Shown here in pieces: positions 32,685 to 44,099 of a stretch of DNA of 64,000 nucleotides; the stretch's first letter is position 1; every line of letters begins with the position of its first letter. A program made the position numbers and the translations under genes. This DNA comes from Mastigamoeba balamuthi. Taxonomy: Eukaryota; Evosea; Mastigamoebida; Mastigamoebidae. The stretch covers positions 430,130 through 494,129 of the forward strand of contig CACRSC010000031.1 of assembly GCA_902651635.1 (NCBI GenBank), read 5' to 3'. A model generated the notes under the pieces. That model did not search any database, was not told the origin of the DNA, and saw only the letters and a list, made by a program, of their open reading frames with translations.

Positions 32685-34669
32685 ATGTCATCGGGGCAGC
32701 GCGTGGGCGCCGGCGATGCCGCCGTGAACTCGCGCGACCTGACCGCCGCCTTCGTCTCCGTTCGCAACCACCTGCGCTCCGCCGACACCGAGACGCGTGC
32801 CGTCGCCGACCGCCTGCGCACTGTGCGTCCCCCTCCCGCCCCCCAACCGCACAGCCCAGCCCAGCCCAGTCCTGCCCAGCCAACCCGCGACCCCCGGCCC
32901 ACCCGCAGCTGCGGACGATGGCAGTGGCCGGCATGACGGATGCGGAGAAGCCGGCCGGGGCCGCGGAGGGCCAGCGGTGCGCGTCGTGCGGCGCGTCGCT
33001 GGGGGGCGCGCTGGCGGGGCTGCTGCGGAGGCCGCACGTGTGCCCGTGCTGCCGCCAGGCCCTGTGCGCGGCGTGCTGCTCCGCGAGGCTCCCGCTCGAC
33101 GACGCCGTCGAGGTCGCGTCGTGCGCCAGGTGCGCCTCGCTTGCCGCCAGGATCAAGGCGAGGCAGAAGTTCGCACAGGCCGTCAAGGTGACCCGGGCCC
33201 CTCCTCCCTCGCGCTCGTTTCAATTGACTTCTGACACGGAGAACTGCGCTTGGTTCCCCGCCTGCCGGGCACAACAGGAAGCCAGTGGGATAAGGCTGGT
33301 TGCGCTGTGCGCCGAAATAGAGAGCACCAAGACCCTGGCGTCCACGAGAATGGAGCGCCTCGAGCGCCTCGTTGCGACGTGCACCAACAGGCAGAGCCCG
33401 AGCCACCGAGTGAGCGCTCAGCGTTTTTCCCCCCCACCTCCCTCTCCCTTGTAGATGCTCGCCTAACGCTGCTCTCGGGGGAATGGCGCTCGCCAGGAGG
33501 CACTGGACTACCTCGTAGGCGTCAACGACCTGCACGTGAAGCTCCAGCAGTCCCTCACGGCCCTGGGGCCGCCGCCGCAGACGGGCCAACAGGTCGACAC
33601 ACTGACAAAGGTCCTGGGAAACATCCGCGTGTCGCTCGCTGCGTACCTCGCGGACGCCCGCCCGCGCGTCGCCGTCGCCGAGAAGCGCCTCAACGACGCC
33701 GGCAAGCGCGCGCCACCGCCGTCGATCGCCTCTGTGACGCCCGCGATGGCGCCGGTCTCGGGCGGCACGACGCTGGTCGTCTCGGGCAGCAACATCGACA
33801 GAGGGGCCGTGGCCACGGTCGCGGGCTGCCAGTGCAGGTGCGAGTGGAAGAGCGCTGAGGAGATAGCGGTGACGTGCCCGCCGTCGCCAGACGGCCGCCC
33901 GGGGATGGCCAGCATCAGCGTCACGAACCCCGACGGCGGCTCCGACACTGCCGAGGCGATGCTGCAGTTTGTGCCGGACACGCTGCTCCGTGCGGGCCCA
34001 GTGCAGCAGCAGCACAGGTCCATCCTGCCGCCGTTCTCCTCGTGGCTGTCCGTGACGCCGCCGCTCGGGAGCCAGCCGACGAGGCCTGCGCCCGTCCCCC
34101 AGGAGCTGCACAGGAAGGCGGGGCCGGCCCCGGAGATATGCGCCTGCGTGCCCGCTGTGCTGTCCCCGCGAGGAGGGTCCATCAAGCTCCTGGGCCAGGG
34201 CTTCGACTCGGGTGCCACCGTCATGGTCGGGGGCGCCAAGGCGACCAACTGCAGGGCGTCCGCGGACGGCGAGGAACTCGAGTGCACCGCGCCGGCCCTG
34301 AAAGAGGGCGTGCACGACCTGCGCGTGGTAAACCCCGGAGGCTCGTGGGCAGAGATGAAGGGGATCGTCATATACACGCCCGAGATGGACAGCCTCCCGA
34401 AAGCCCCGCCCGCTGGGCGCTCGCCGTCCCCTCGGTCCGCAGACTCCAGGACACAGCAGCAGCAGCAGCATCATCAGCAGAGCAAGACACAGCAGCAGAG
34501 GAGCGAGACCTTCGAGTGGCACTCGCAGGAGACACTGCAGCCGAGGCAGTCGACGATACTGCCCAAGCAGACGGCGTACAGGCCAGTCTCGCAGGCCGCA
34601 CAGCCAGTGCAAAGCAACAACGCGGTATGGTTCGGTTCAGCAGCACCGCCGACAAAATCGCATTATTGA
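32685..34669 (+). CDS. Treble-clef zinc finger (FYVE/RING-like) protein with two IPT/TIG domains and Gln-rich tail
   Basis: Exons 32685-32822, 32909-33187, 33278-33409 and 33497-34669 give 573 residues. After an N-terminal helix comes a zinc finger: CASCGASLGG...HVCPCCRQALCAACCSAR...CARC. This is FYVE/RING-like spacing, but the basic RRHHCR patch of lipid-binding FYVE domains is missing. A coiled region follows (LVALCAEIESTKTLASTRMERLERL). Then come two immunoglobulin-like TIG domains: IASVTPAMAPVSGGTTLVVSG, and CVPAVLSPRGGSIKLLGQGFD with a matching VVNPGGSWAEM end. The C-terminus is rich in Gln (CAG tracts near 34450) and Ser. The function is unknown; an intracellular scaffold is a guess. 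Confidence 0.72.
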
Positions 34670-34909
34670 GACACAAAAAACATGTCCCAAACACAACGAG
34701 AGAACCACATCGCAATAGACGGGCACCGCCGGCACTCGGAGGACAATATTTCAACGTATATTTTACCCGGATTTCGTGGGAATTAAGCGGGCCGGGCCCC
34801 CTGGATACCCGTATCTGCCTCACTGTCTGATTTTATGCCGAGCTGTGTATCTTGCAATTCAACACCCCCAATCCAGGCTGTCGCTCGCTCAGTTGAGAGC
34901 GCCCCTTGC

Positions 34910-35868
34910 ATGGAGGAGGCGCCCGACATCGTGCTCGACACCATCTTCGAGTTCCTGCTCTGCTCCACCCCCGAGGAGGGCTGGCACGCTTCCGTGCCCC
35001 CGCTCCGCCGGCGCAGGGCAAAGACCCGCTGACACCCGTTTCTCCGGGTCCGGACCCCACCTCCCCCCATACCCGTCAGGCCCTTGCTCGCCAGCGTGAG
35101 CAAGCGGTGGCGGGACGCGTGCGCGCGGGTCGCGCCCGTCGAGATCCGGAGGAGCGCGCTGACATTCGACGCCGAGAACCACGGCGAGCGCGCGTGCGTG
35201 TCGGCCGACGGGCGCTCAGCGTCGCGCGAGTGCCCGGCCGACACGTTCTACAAGGCGCCGCTCTGCGTCGCGCGGCAGCTGCCCCCGCACCGCTGCTACT
35301 TCGAGGTCGAGGTCACCATCTGCCCGCACGTGAGCGGGGGCCCCTCTCACACGCCCCCTGCCCGCCTGGGCCGCAGCCCCAATCGCCCCCAATTGCCTGC
35401 TTGCCGTACCCGCTAATACGAATTAAGTGAAGGATCGGGGAAGATCCGCGAAATGTATGGAAGTCCGGCGGAATTCCACTGAGCGGTTGCGCAAACGTGC
35501 AGAGCTGGGCGGGCACTCTGCGGATGTTCTTTGCCGAGGAGCCGAGGAACCTCACCAAGGTCTCGGACCTGGCCCCCATGAGCGTCCTCGAGGGCGCGGG
35601 CCTGCGGACGGGCGACCGCGTGGGCCTGCTGCGCGACTGGCACGGCCGCGCGCTGTACTTTGTCAACGGCGTCTTCTTCGCCGTGGAGAAGAACCAGAAG
35701 CCCCTCCCGACCGCCGCCCCGCTCTACGCGCTCGTGGACGTCTACGGCAAGACGTGCGCGGTCAGACTGGTGAGGCCGCGACGCATCCCCAGAGGCGACT
35801 ACGACTACGCGCCGTACAACCCCGAGTCTGTTGCATCCGCCGCGGCCACGCAAAACCTTATCAACTGA
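34910..35868 (+). CDS. F-box protein with SPRY/NHR-like domain
   Basis: Exons 34910-34983, 35080-35329 and 35503-35868 give 229 residues. The N-terminus reads as an F-box (DIVLDTIFEFL...PLLASVSKRWRDACARV), the adaptor motif for SCF ubiquitin ligases. The rest resembles a SPRY or neuralized-type beta-sandwich: RCYFEVEVTI, GLRTGDRVGLLRDWHGRALYF and APLYALVDVYGKTCAVRL. It ends PYNPESVASAAATQNLIN. The first intron is best read as GC-AG (donor GCACGC at 34984). The nearest GT donor, at 34994, breaks the frame, whereas GC gives a good F-box. Partners are unknown. Confidence 0.65.
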
Positions 35869-36121
35869 TCTCCTCTCCCCCACACTCCCACTCCCACTCC
35901 CACCCCCCTCCCGTTTTGGCGCTGTAAACGACCGTCCTTGTATTCGGTGTACTACACGGCAACATCCGCGAGCCATTCTGACCAGCCCTCCAGGGTCCGT
36001 GCGATGCGAATCCCCCCGCCCTTCATGCCAGCAGCGGGCAAATCAAACCATAAATCAGGTTTTCCCCTGTTAAGATAAACGAATCTACAGGCCATTTCGT
36101 TTGATTTGCGGACTCTGACAG

Positions 36122-38132
36122 ATGGACGGGTTCTCCATCACCCCCAAGCGCGACTGCCCCCACGTCTGCTACCTCGCGGGCCTCGCCGTCCCGCCTCTTC
36201 GCTGTCCGCACCCGCTCCCGCAAAATGGGCCCCCTCCCCCCTCCGCCTGACCGGCGAATTCGCTGCAGACCCGAACGAATGCGCCGAATGCGGCGACGCG
36301 GGGGAGAACTGGCTGTGCCTGCAGTGTGCGACTGTGCACTGCAGCCGCTACGTGCACGGGCACGCCTCGAGGCACCACGCGCAGACGGGGCACGACGTCG
36401 CCGTGAGCTGGGCCGACTGCTCGGCGTGGTGCTACCGCTGCGAGGACTACGTCGACCACCCGGTACAGCAACTGATTCGGAGATTCTCGCTGACCAATCG
36501 GAGATCCACTGAACAACCGAATCCCGAAATCGCGCGATGTACGACATAAATCTCCAGCTGCTGGGGCCGTTCGTCGCTGCAGTGCAAAACGTGAAGTTTG
36601 GCCAGCACAGCCCAGCGGCCAGCGGCACGGAAGCCAGCGAGGCGCCTAGTGCGAGTGCCCCACCGGCCCACGAGGAGGAGCGAGGGCGGGCCCGCGAGGG
36701 AGCGCAGGTCATCGAGGGGCAGTCCAAGTGCGAGCTCACCGTCGAGGGAGCGCAGCCCAGCGAGTCTCTCGAGCTCGCGTCGTGCTCCGACTGCCGCGTC
36801 CGCGTCGAGGGCGAGGGCCTCGGCAGCCTCGTGCTGCGCGGCTGCACGGGGTGCCGCGTCCGCGTCGGCACAGCCCGCGGCCCCTCGGAGGTCGCCGTCG
36901 ACTCGTGCAGCGACGTCGACGTCGACTGCGCCCAGCCCGCTGGCAACGTCCACGTGACCGCGTCGGAGCTCGTGGCGCTCGGCGTCCCCGCGGGGTGGGA
37001 GACGCTGCACACGACCGGCTGCGCCAAGGTCTCCCTGCGCCTGCCGGGCGGTGGCGAGTACCGAGTGCTCTCGACGCCCGAGCACATCATCACGCAGATC
37101 GTCAAGGGTGGGGGCTCTTCCCGACGGCCCCTGTGTCGCCGCAGCTGACGCGCAGTGCAGGGCAGGTAGTCAGCGAGTTCTCCGAGAGGAAGAAGCGGCC
37201 CAGGCAGACAGCGGGCGGCGAGGGGGACGAGGCGGTGCCCGTGGTGCCGCACGCGGGCAGGCGGCTGGGCCACGAGACCGAGGAGGAGGTCCAGGAGTTC
37301 CGCGACACCGCAGAGGACTTCGCTGCGAAGATGCAGCGCGTCGCGGTGCTCGTCCGCAGGTGCTCGGGCAGCGTCGTGGTGTACACGGGCGCGGGCGTCT
37401 CGACGAGCGCGCAGATCCCCGACTACCGCGGCCCCAGGGGCGTGTGGACGCTGAGGGACCGCGGGCAGTCGGTGCGCGTCACCACGACGTTCGAGGCCGC
37501 CAGGCCGACCCCGGCCCACATGGCTATCGCGGAGCTCGTGCGGCAGGGCGTCGTGTCGTTTGTCGCGACGACCAACGTCGACGGCCTGCACATGCGCAGC
37601 GGGCTGGGCCCCGAGCGCCTCGCGGAGCTGCACGGCAACGCGTTCCTCGAGACGTGCCGCGCGTGCGAGGCCCGCTACCTGCGCGACTACGACGTCACCC
37701 GAGTCGTCGGCCCCCACAAGTAAGCCTCCTGTGTGCAGCAGCAGCAGCAGCACTGACGAGCGCGCTGGCAGGGACGAAGGGGACGTGCACTCGACGGGGA
37801 GGGACTGCGACAAGTGCGGCAGGCCGCTGTACGACTCGATCGTGCACTTTGGGGAGATGCTGCCGCAGGGGGAGGCGGACAAGGCAGTGGCCCACAGCAA
37901 GTGCAAGCTGTCGCTGGTGCTGGGCACCTCGATGAGGGTGACACCTGCGTGCGACATGCCGCTCGAGGCCAGGCGCATGGTGATCTGCAACCTGCAGAGG
38001 ACGCCGTGCGACGACCGCGCGGACGTGCGAGTCTTCGCCTCGACAGACGACTTCATGTCGCGCCTCTTGGATGCACTCGCCATACCGCTGCCCTCGCCTG
38101 CCCCTGAGCAAGATGTGGCCCCCCAGCCATGA
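36122..38132 (+). CDS. ZnF-UBP + C-CAP/cofactor-C-like beta-helix + SIRT6/7-class sirtuin
   Basis: Exons 36122-36203, 36269-36462, 36558-37107, 37161-37719 and 37772-38132 give 581 residues in one frame. Residues 1-95 form a UBP-type zinc finger (CPHVC, CAECGDAGENWLCLQC, HCSRYVHGHASRHH, TGHDVAVSW, AWCYRCEDYV), which in HDAC6 and USPs binds free ubiquitin C-termini. Residues about 150-270 look like C-CAP/TBCC beta-helix turns (LELASCSDCRVRVEG, LVLRGCTGCRVRVG). The rest is a sirtuin: VVYTGAGVSTSAQIPDYRG, TTNVDGLHMRSG, catalytic His in LAELHGN, zinc pairs CRAC and CDKC, IVHFGEMLP and LVLGTSMRVTPA, closest to the SIRT6/7 class. A ZnF-UBP sirtuin is, as I recall, known in Dictyostelium; the middle domain is my reading. 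Expected activity is NAD-dependent deacylation. Confidence 0.85.
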
Positions 38133-38287
38133 AGCCTCAAACAGAGCACATCGCTGTCCTTGAGGATGATAGGATCTAGATTTGGGCGTGTCACAATTGA
38201 CCTCTGTTGCGCGCGAGGCATCCAGGTGATTACCCGCCTCTCCTCCTGCCTCACCCACCCCACACCAGTCAGCTTCAGCGTGCCGTC

Positions 38288-39019
38288 ATGTCCGACAACA
38301 GGCTCAGGGCGCCCGACAACGTTACGCTGTCCTCGTACCGCTTCAAGCGCGCCAACTCCATCTTTGCCGACTTCGTTCCCCAGCTCAAGATCGCGGGGCC
38401 GCTCATCGAGTATGTCGGCAGCTTCTTCGAGCGCCGTCCGTGCACGCCGTGCGAGCTCCCACCGTACATCCCCTTCGAACACGAGAACCTTCAGTGGCCC
38501 GCCACGGTCGTGCGCGACATGAAGCCGATGCGCTGCGGCGTCTTCAAGCACCGCCTCCTGGTGACCTTGCCGAATAACGGGTTCATGTATCCGCACACCT
38601 CGGAGCTCGCTGTCTACCCCACCCCGGTGCCGCCTGTGGACCCCTTCTGGGTCCCTCCGTGCAGCACCAGGCCCTCGAATTGCAGCCCCCCGCCACCAAG
38701 GGAGGCGGAGACCTCGGAGCTTCCTGCTCCCCCGATGGGCTTCGCGCACCTCACGCACGACGCGGCGGCTTCACTGTACTCGCCCATCCTCTGTTACGCA
38801 AAGGACCGCTTTGGGAGCTCGTCCCTGCCCGGAAACCGCGTAAAATACCAGGCGTTCTTCAACACCCGCGCGTCCGAGATGGCCATCGCCGTCGAGTACA
38901 AGGAGTACATTTTCGAGGTGGCATTCTGCTACATGCGCCCGATCGAGCCGATGCCCTATAGCGACATCTGGGGCGAGGACACCGACGAGGGTCCGCGGGA
39001 GCTGCGTGTGGCCCTGTAG
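38288..39019 (+). CDS. Hypothetical protein
   Basis: A single exon of 243 residues whose family I do not recognise. It starts MSDNRLRAPDNVTLSSYRFK. It has aromatic and proline-rich stretches (ELPPYIPFEHEN, YPTPVPPVDPFWVPP) and a CxxC in RRPCTPCELPP. The second half has alternating hydrophobic pattern (VKYQAFFNTRASEMAIAVEY, YIFEVAFCYM) suggesting beta strands, and an acidic end GEDTDEGPRELRVAL. There is no signal peptide or membrane helix. High G/C at third positions and a clean start support expression. It lies 155 bp after the sirtuin on the same strand. Confidence 0.65.
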   Translation: MSDNRLRAPDNVTLSSYRFKRANSIFADFVPQLKIAGPLIEYVGSFFERRPCTPCELPPYIPFEHENLQWPATVVRDMKPMRCGVFKHRLLVTLPNNGFMYPHTSELAVYPTPVPPVDPFWVPPCSTRPSNCSPPPPREAETSELPAPPMGFAHLTHDAAASLYSPILCYAKDRFGSSSLPGNRVKYQAFFNTRASEMAIAVEYKEYIFEVAFCYMRPIEPMPYSDIWGEDTDEGPRELRVAL

Positions 39020-39368
39020 AGCAACTGGAATGGTCGAGTCTCGTTTTTTTGAATTTTTGCTGCCCACTCGAACAAGTAACTTGGCCGATGGCAAGCAGAC
39101 CGGTGGTGGCGTTCGGGCTGTGCTCAGCGCGCAGGGTTGGGTGGGGAAGGGGGGAACCGCTCACGTAGAGTGGTGACCTCGGGAGCAGCTGTGTGGGGTG
39201 AAGAATCGCATGGACACAAGACACATTCCCTTGTACACGGGCTGAACCCAGGGCAGTCATAGCGGAATCCGTATTTATTCAGAGATGAGCCCTCAGAGTC
39301 TGTTGCAATGAGGACTGCGTTGCTGCTGGACCGGATAGGACCGCGCCACTGGGGGATGTGCCCAGCCC

Positions 39369-40371
39369 TCAGTAGTCGATCAGAGTCGACGAGACAATCT
39401 CGGCGCCGAGGTCGCGCACCAGGTCGACGTCGGCGTCGACGGGCGTGTCCTCGGCCTTGGGCAGGTGCACGAAGACGGCGGGGAGCAGCCCGCGCCTGCG
39501 CAGCGCGCCCCTCTCGGACATCTTGCGGATGGCGAGCAGCGTGCGGTAGAGCGTCTCGTTGCAGTAGTAGTCGCCGGCGTCCCTGCTGAAGCACTCGGTG
39601 CCCGGGGCCACGGACCTCCTCGCGGTGGCCTTGGACGCTGCCCTCAGCCTGTCCACGCTCTCGCGGATCGACACCATCGACCAGTCTGCGCAGATCCCCC
39701 AGAGCGACGTCAGCAGAGCATCGCTCGACTCACCCCCCTGAGGACCCCTTGTGCGCACCGACGGTGGTGGGAAGGACGGGCTCCTCCCCGGGGAAGATCT
39801 CCTCCAGTCCGTGCGTCTCGGACAGAATCTGCGGGGCGCGGAAAAGAGAGAAGGCAGCGACGTCAGCTCGAGAGCCGAATCGCGTGGCGGGTGACGTCAG
39901 AGGAGAAAACTGACGTTTGCGCCGACGGTCTCGACCCTGAGGCCGATGTTCCTGGCGGCGAGGCCGAGGTGGATGACGGCGGCCCACTGGTGGCCCTCGT
40001 GGGCGTAGATGGCGTCCTGGACCTCGGAGGCGCCCGCGTGGTCGACGCCCAGGTGCCAGCCCTCCCAGCACAGCTTGAACGGGTGCGAGCGGTGCCCGTG
40101 CCCGTGCGGCCTCACGACGTCGCACGTGTTGTTGAGCAGCGCAGCGGCGTCTCCGGAGGGGTTGTGGGTGTTGTTCACTGAACCGGCAGCAGCAGGAATA
40201 TCAAGATGAATATCAAGATGGCAGGGCACGAGCGGGCAGCGGGGGGAGCGGGACGCAACTGAAGGCTCCGAAGCCGGTGACGAGGACGTGGTACGTGGGG
40301 AGCGCGTGGGCCGACGCGACGAGGGCGGCAGCGACGGCAATCGCTGCCCACACCGTGACGGGGTTCGCCAT
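39369..40371 (-). CDS. Pyroglutamyl-peptidase I-like (C15) protein with signal peptide
   Basis: Exon 1 (40260-40371) gives MANPVTVWAAIAVAAALVASAHALPTYHVLVTGFGAF, a signal peptide followed directly by the C15 start motif VTGFGxF. Later exons give NNTHNPSGDAAALL, AVIHLGLAARN with a downstream Glu, the catalytic Cys in SRDAGDYYCNETLY and the catalytic His in AVFVHLPKAED. The family removes N-terminal pyroglutamate from peptides and is normally cytosolic. Here the leader suggests secretion or delivery to lysosomes/phagosomes, matching the other proteases in the window. The intron at about 40205-40259 contains a direct repeat of AATATCAAGATG-like units. Exon edges near 39740-39900 are approximate. 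Confidence 0.78.
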
Positions 40372-41013
40372 TTGCACCTGCCTGCGCCTGTTACACGACT
40401 GAGGGGAACGCAAGACAGATTTCAAAAAGAAAAATGCGACCCCGTCAGTCCTCGGTCGGTGCTGTGCGATTTCACTGTTCAATTCTCTTGTATGGGGAAA
40501 TGCCGGTGCAATTCACCGGATTTGATGTATCTTATTTGCAGCAGGGATTGCTGCACATTCCACAAATGACGACAGAGCGGCCAGAGCGGTGAGTGGCGTT
40601 GATAAGGAGAAATGTAACAACGACCGCTCTGGCACGTCATTCACGTCATCGAGCACAAACAGGCAGCCAGCCTTCGGTCTGTCGGCCTCGTCTCTCCATT
40701 TTTTCCGAGGGAGACGACTGAAAGGCGGTACAGCGAGACCACCGGCCGTTCTGTTGGAGCAAGGGCAGTTGGGATAACCGCCAACGTCCTTCTTCAGATT
40801 CGCACCAGCGGTTTGCAGAACAAGAGGAGAAGCCAGTCGAAGTCAGCAGCCAGCAACACAGCGCGGATGGAGGAGGCGTGATTCGAGCTCAGGTGCGAAC
40901 GGTTCGAACTCACCCGATTCGAAGAAGAATCAGCCAGGCGTTTGTTCCCCGCAGATACCACCAAAGAGATATTTCAACCCCACAATTATTGGTTGCGCGC
41001 GCGGGCCTGTCAG
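40372..41013. other. Intergenic region
   Basis: About 640 bp; no frame is convincing. The right end (40870-41013) may be the 5' part of the next small gene, with a possible CAG acceptor before its ATG. Confidence 0.4.
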
Positions 41014-41208
41014 ATGGAGCAGCAGAGCGGCCAGGCCGCGGTGGGCGAGACTGTGGAGCAGTTCATGCGCCGCGTGTGCGACGAGCAGGTCGCGCGCCTG
41101 CACGCGCACGGCGAGCAGAAGATCCGCGAGTTCCTGGCGGCCAGCGAGGCCCTCGCCGCCTCCTCGGCGCCCGCGGCCCCCGCCCCCGGCGCCCCTCCCG
41201 CGCAGTGA
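41014..41208 (+). CDS. Small helical hypothetical protein
   Basis: 64 residues, from the ATG after a CTGTCAG acceptor-like site. The sequence is helical and charged (VGETVEQFMRRVCDEQVARL, EQKIREFLAASEALA) with an Ala/Pro-rich end. It resembles small coiled-coil subunits in general. No family is recognised. Its codon bias is strongly G/C, unlike the lower-GC DNA that follows, which supports a real gene. An upstream exon is possible. Confidence 0.45.
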   Translation: MEQQSGQAAVGETVEQFMRRVCDEQVARLHAHGEQKIREFLAASEALAASSAPAAPAPGAPPAQ

Positions 41209-44090
41209 CCGCCTCCTCGAGGAAGGAGGGGGTCCCTGTGCACTGCGGTCAGAGAATACAAACGATTCTGTGTTTCGTTTACGCCGTTGTTCCCGCGCAT
41301 TTCCGCTCGGGGGGTGAAAAAGAAACCCGGCAGAGCACATTTGTGTGAAAAAACCGTGGTGACCGTTCCGGGTGCGCCGCAGTGCCTACCCGCAGATCCA
41401 CAGAGGATGCAGCATGCGTGTTTTCAACCCCGTCCGAGAGCAGAAGAGACGTCAGCGTAGACGTCTCCTTCGCCGGCACCCCCTTGGTCTGCAGGCCAGT
41501 TCCGAGTGTCTGGACGGGCACGAACACAATGTCGCTCACACCATACTGCGCACTCACACAGCTGCTGGAGTGGAGCAATCGCTGATGTCTTCATCGACGA
41601 TGGCGGACCACGGAGCAGTGGTCGTCCCTAATGGCTTCGCCTGCCTGCCCTGCTGCAGTGCACAGGAATTCCCTGTTAGCACTCCTCCCTTTTCCCAAAC
41701 CCAGAGGCGTATTGCATGGTTCCCCTCCCCGAGAGAATGCCAGAAACACAGTTCCTTGCAACACAAGGTGCACACAACCTGTGTTGCTGATTTTCGAAAA
41801 ACGAGGGGGGGGGATGTGTCTCAAACCTCTACTTTTTTACAATGGGTCATTTTGGATGTACAATGCTCAAGGGGGCTTTTGTACAAAAAAACCTGTGGCA
41901 ATGCATCAAAAATCTTGACTGGGGCTTGCAGCATGTGCCTCACACAAGGCGCGAGAACCACACAGCACCCACGGCCAGCACGTGCTGATACCACAGATGT
42001 CAAGGTGGCACTCACTCATAATGCTGGCCTTGGCACACGTAATGTTATGCAAGACTTTACCTGTACTTCACTCCACATGCTGCATGTGCTTCAGGCACCT
42101 GACTGCACACTGTGAGTCATTGCCAGGTGTCTTCCAGCTGCACACTGCCTTGGATATCATGATGTGATGAAGGCACGGAGCAGTATGAATATCTGCATTA
42201 TCAAGTAACAGACCCAAAGACGTTTCCTGTTGTACAAAAAAGGGAGGTTAAGACACCTACAATTGGAAGCCAGGTGGCCAAAATCTCAGAGATATTTTGG
42301 GCCAGAAAGTCCCTTTTGGTCCCGTCAACCAGCAGGCCAACCAGAGCATTGCTCACATCACATGGAGAATGCACGTTAGCATGTGCACAGTGTCTGCTGT
42401 TCTGGGTTAATGATGGCGTTGTGCAGCAGCAGCTCAAGCACTCTACACAGCACAGGGTTCATCCTGTGGCAAGGTAAGCAGCCAGTGGAAGGGCACAACT
42501 GATGCACTGCTCACAGACACCATTGCAGACGAGGCTCTTCATGGTGTAGAGGTCGCACATGATCATCATCCAGGAGTTGCATGGGTCGTGCCCACATGGC
42601 TTGTGCCCACACAGTGATAGCCATTTCATTTGGTTGTCCCTCATGTGTGCTGCTCCAACCCCTCACCAACCAGCCAACCAAGCAGTTCTCATGCCATGTG
42701 GTCCTTCCACAGATGGTTGACTGTATAGTAGATGCATGAAGGCTCTGTCTGTGCACCACTCACTGCCCATGCATCCAGCATCTCTGCATGAAATACAAGA
42801 TAATTGCACTCTGCATTGTCACCAAACTCGTCATGCTGATGGCTGTGGCCAAGGTGATAAAACCAGGCTGCTGCCTTGCTGAACTTGTGGCAGTTCGTGG
42901 TAATGTCACTGTAGTGGTACTTAGCAAGCCAGTTTGTGAGTTCCATTCAGCTGTTGCTTAAGTAGAATGACTTGCACTCCTTCAGGATGAGTGTCTTCCC
43001 AATATGGTATCAGTGACTACCTGTGAGCTGAGAAAATCAGTTTCTCGTAGCTGCTGCAGTCTCTCTTGTGCACTCACAGCTGTACAACTGTCTGGATATA
43101 GCTGTCTAGTACACGAATGTCTCTGTGGTTGGCCTTCCAGATGATGTCTCCCGGATCTGGGGCACCTTCACCCAGGTATCACTCCCAGGCTTGAATTGGT
43201 GGTGTATCTGAAGCAGTGCATCCCTTCAGCTGAATCCCTTGTCACTTGCCCTTCAGCCACACCACTCACAGATGAGGGGGTCCGATCCACCAACCTGAAC
43301 CTGGGCATTTGGCTGCACACAGTTGTGCAGGACAGGGAGCAGAGATTAGTAGTCAGTCATAACAGGAAAAGCAACTGGCAAAGTGCAGCTACCAATTATG
43401 AACTGGCTCCCACGGAGGCAGCAAACATCATCACTGATGTGAAGGTGCTGATCAAGGTCCCACAGGGGCCTGAACCTCTCCTGGCCATGCCACTTGGTCA
43501 ACTTTCAGAGCCTAGATAATATTTACCCTATCATGATGGCCAAGTGTTTTAGGCACAGGCCAACAAGCTTGTGTTTGTCAAAAACTGTATGTTCATCATG
43601 ATATATAACACATAATTAATGTAGAGCATCCTGTGGTACAGCAGTGATGTGTCTTGCCTCGCTCCAGTTAATGCACAAGAGAGGAGCCCTCTCAAAAGAG
43701 GCAACAGCAGCACCATTGCCTGTTAGCAGGCTGTGAATTCCCAGAGGGGAATACAGCAGCTACATGTTGATATATCATGCCATTCAGTCGAGGCACACCT
43801 TTCTCTGTGCACAAATTGCCTCAACCTCAACCTTGGCCCACCAACACAGCAGTTTGAGCAGCATCAGCTCCTCTCTGTACCAGGAGTGTGGAGGTGAAGG
43901 CAAATGCAGAGCTCAAGAGGTAGACAAAAGACCATATGTACCTGTCAGACCTTACACTCCTCGTTGGTGACCTCAGTATGCCCATTAACTCACTTCTTCC
44001 TGCCCCTCATCCCTCTTCTTCCCCCTCCTCTCTTTCTTCATCCCTTCCCCTCTTTCTTGCCCTTCCCTCTGTGAAAAAAGGCTGACATGT
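41209..44090. other. Lower-GC island, probably decayed repeat DNA
   Basis: GC content drops sharply, CA/TG dinucleotides are frequent, and open frames on both strands are short and broken. Minus-strand frames around 42690-42950 have protein-like segments (LAKYHYSDITTNCHKFSK) without a recognised family. Splice-like structure and the codon bias of the flanking genes are missing. I read this as old mobile or repeated DNA of unknown class. No terminal repeats were found by eye. Confidence 0.45.
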
Positions 44091-44099
44091 TAATTCTTG

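Noticed and set aside
32940-33150. Classical FYVE domain binding PI3P
   Set aside because: The cysteine spacing is similar, but the WxxD and RRHHCR motifs are missing, so only a FYVE/RING-like zinc finger is claimed.
34994-34999. GT donor after the GCTTCC codons in the F-box gene
   Set aside because: It is phase 0 and cannot join the phase-2 acceptor at 35079; the GC donor at 34984 gives a complete F-box.
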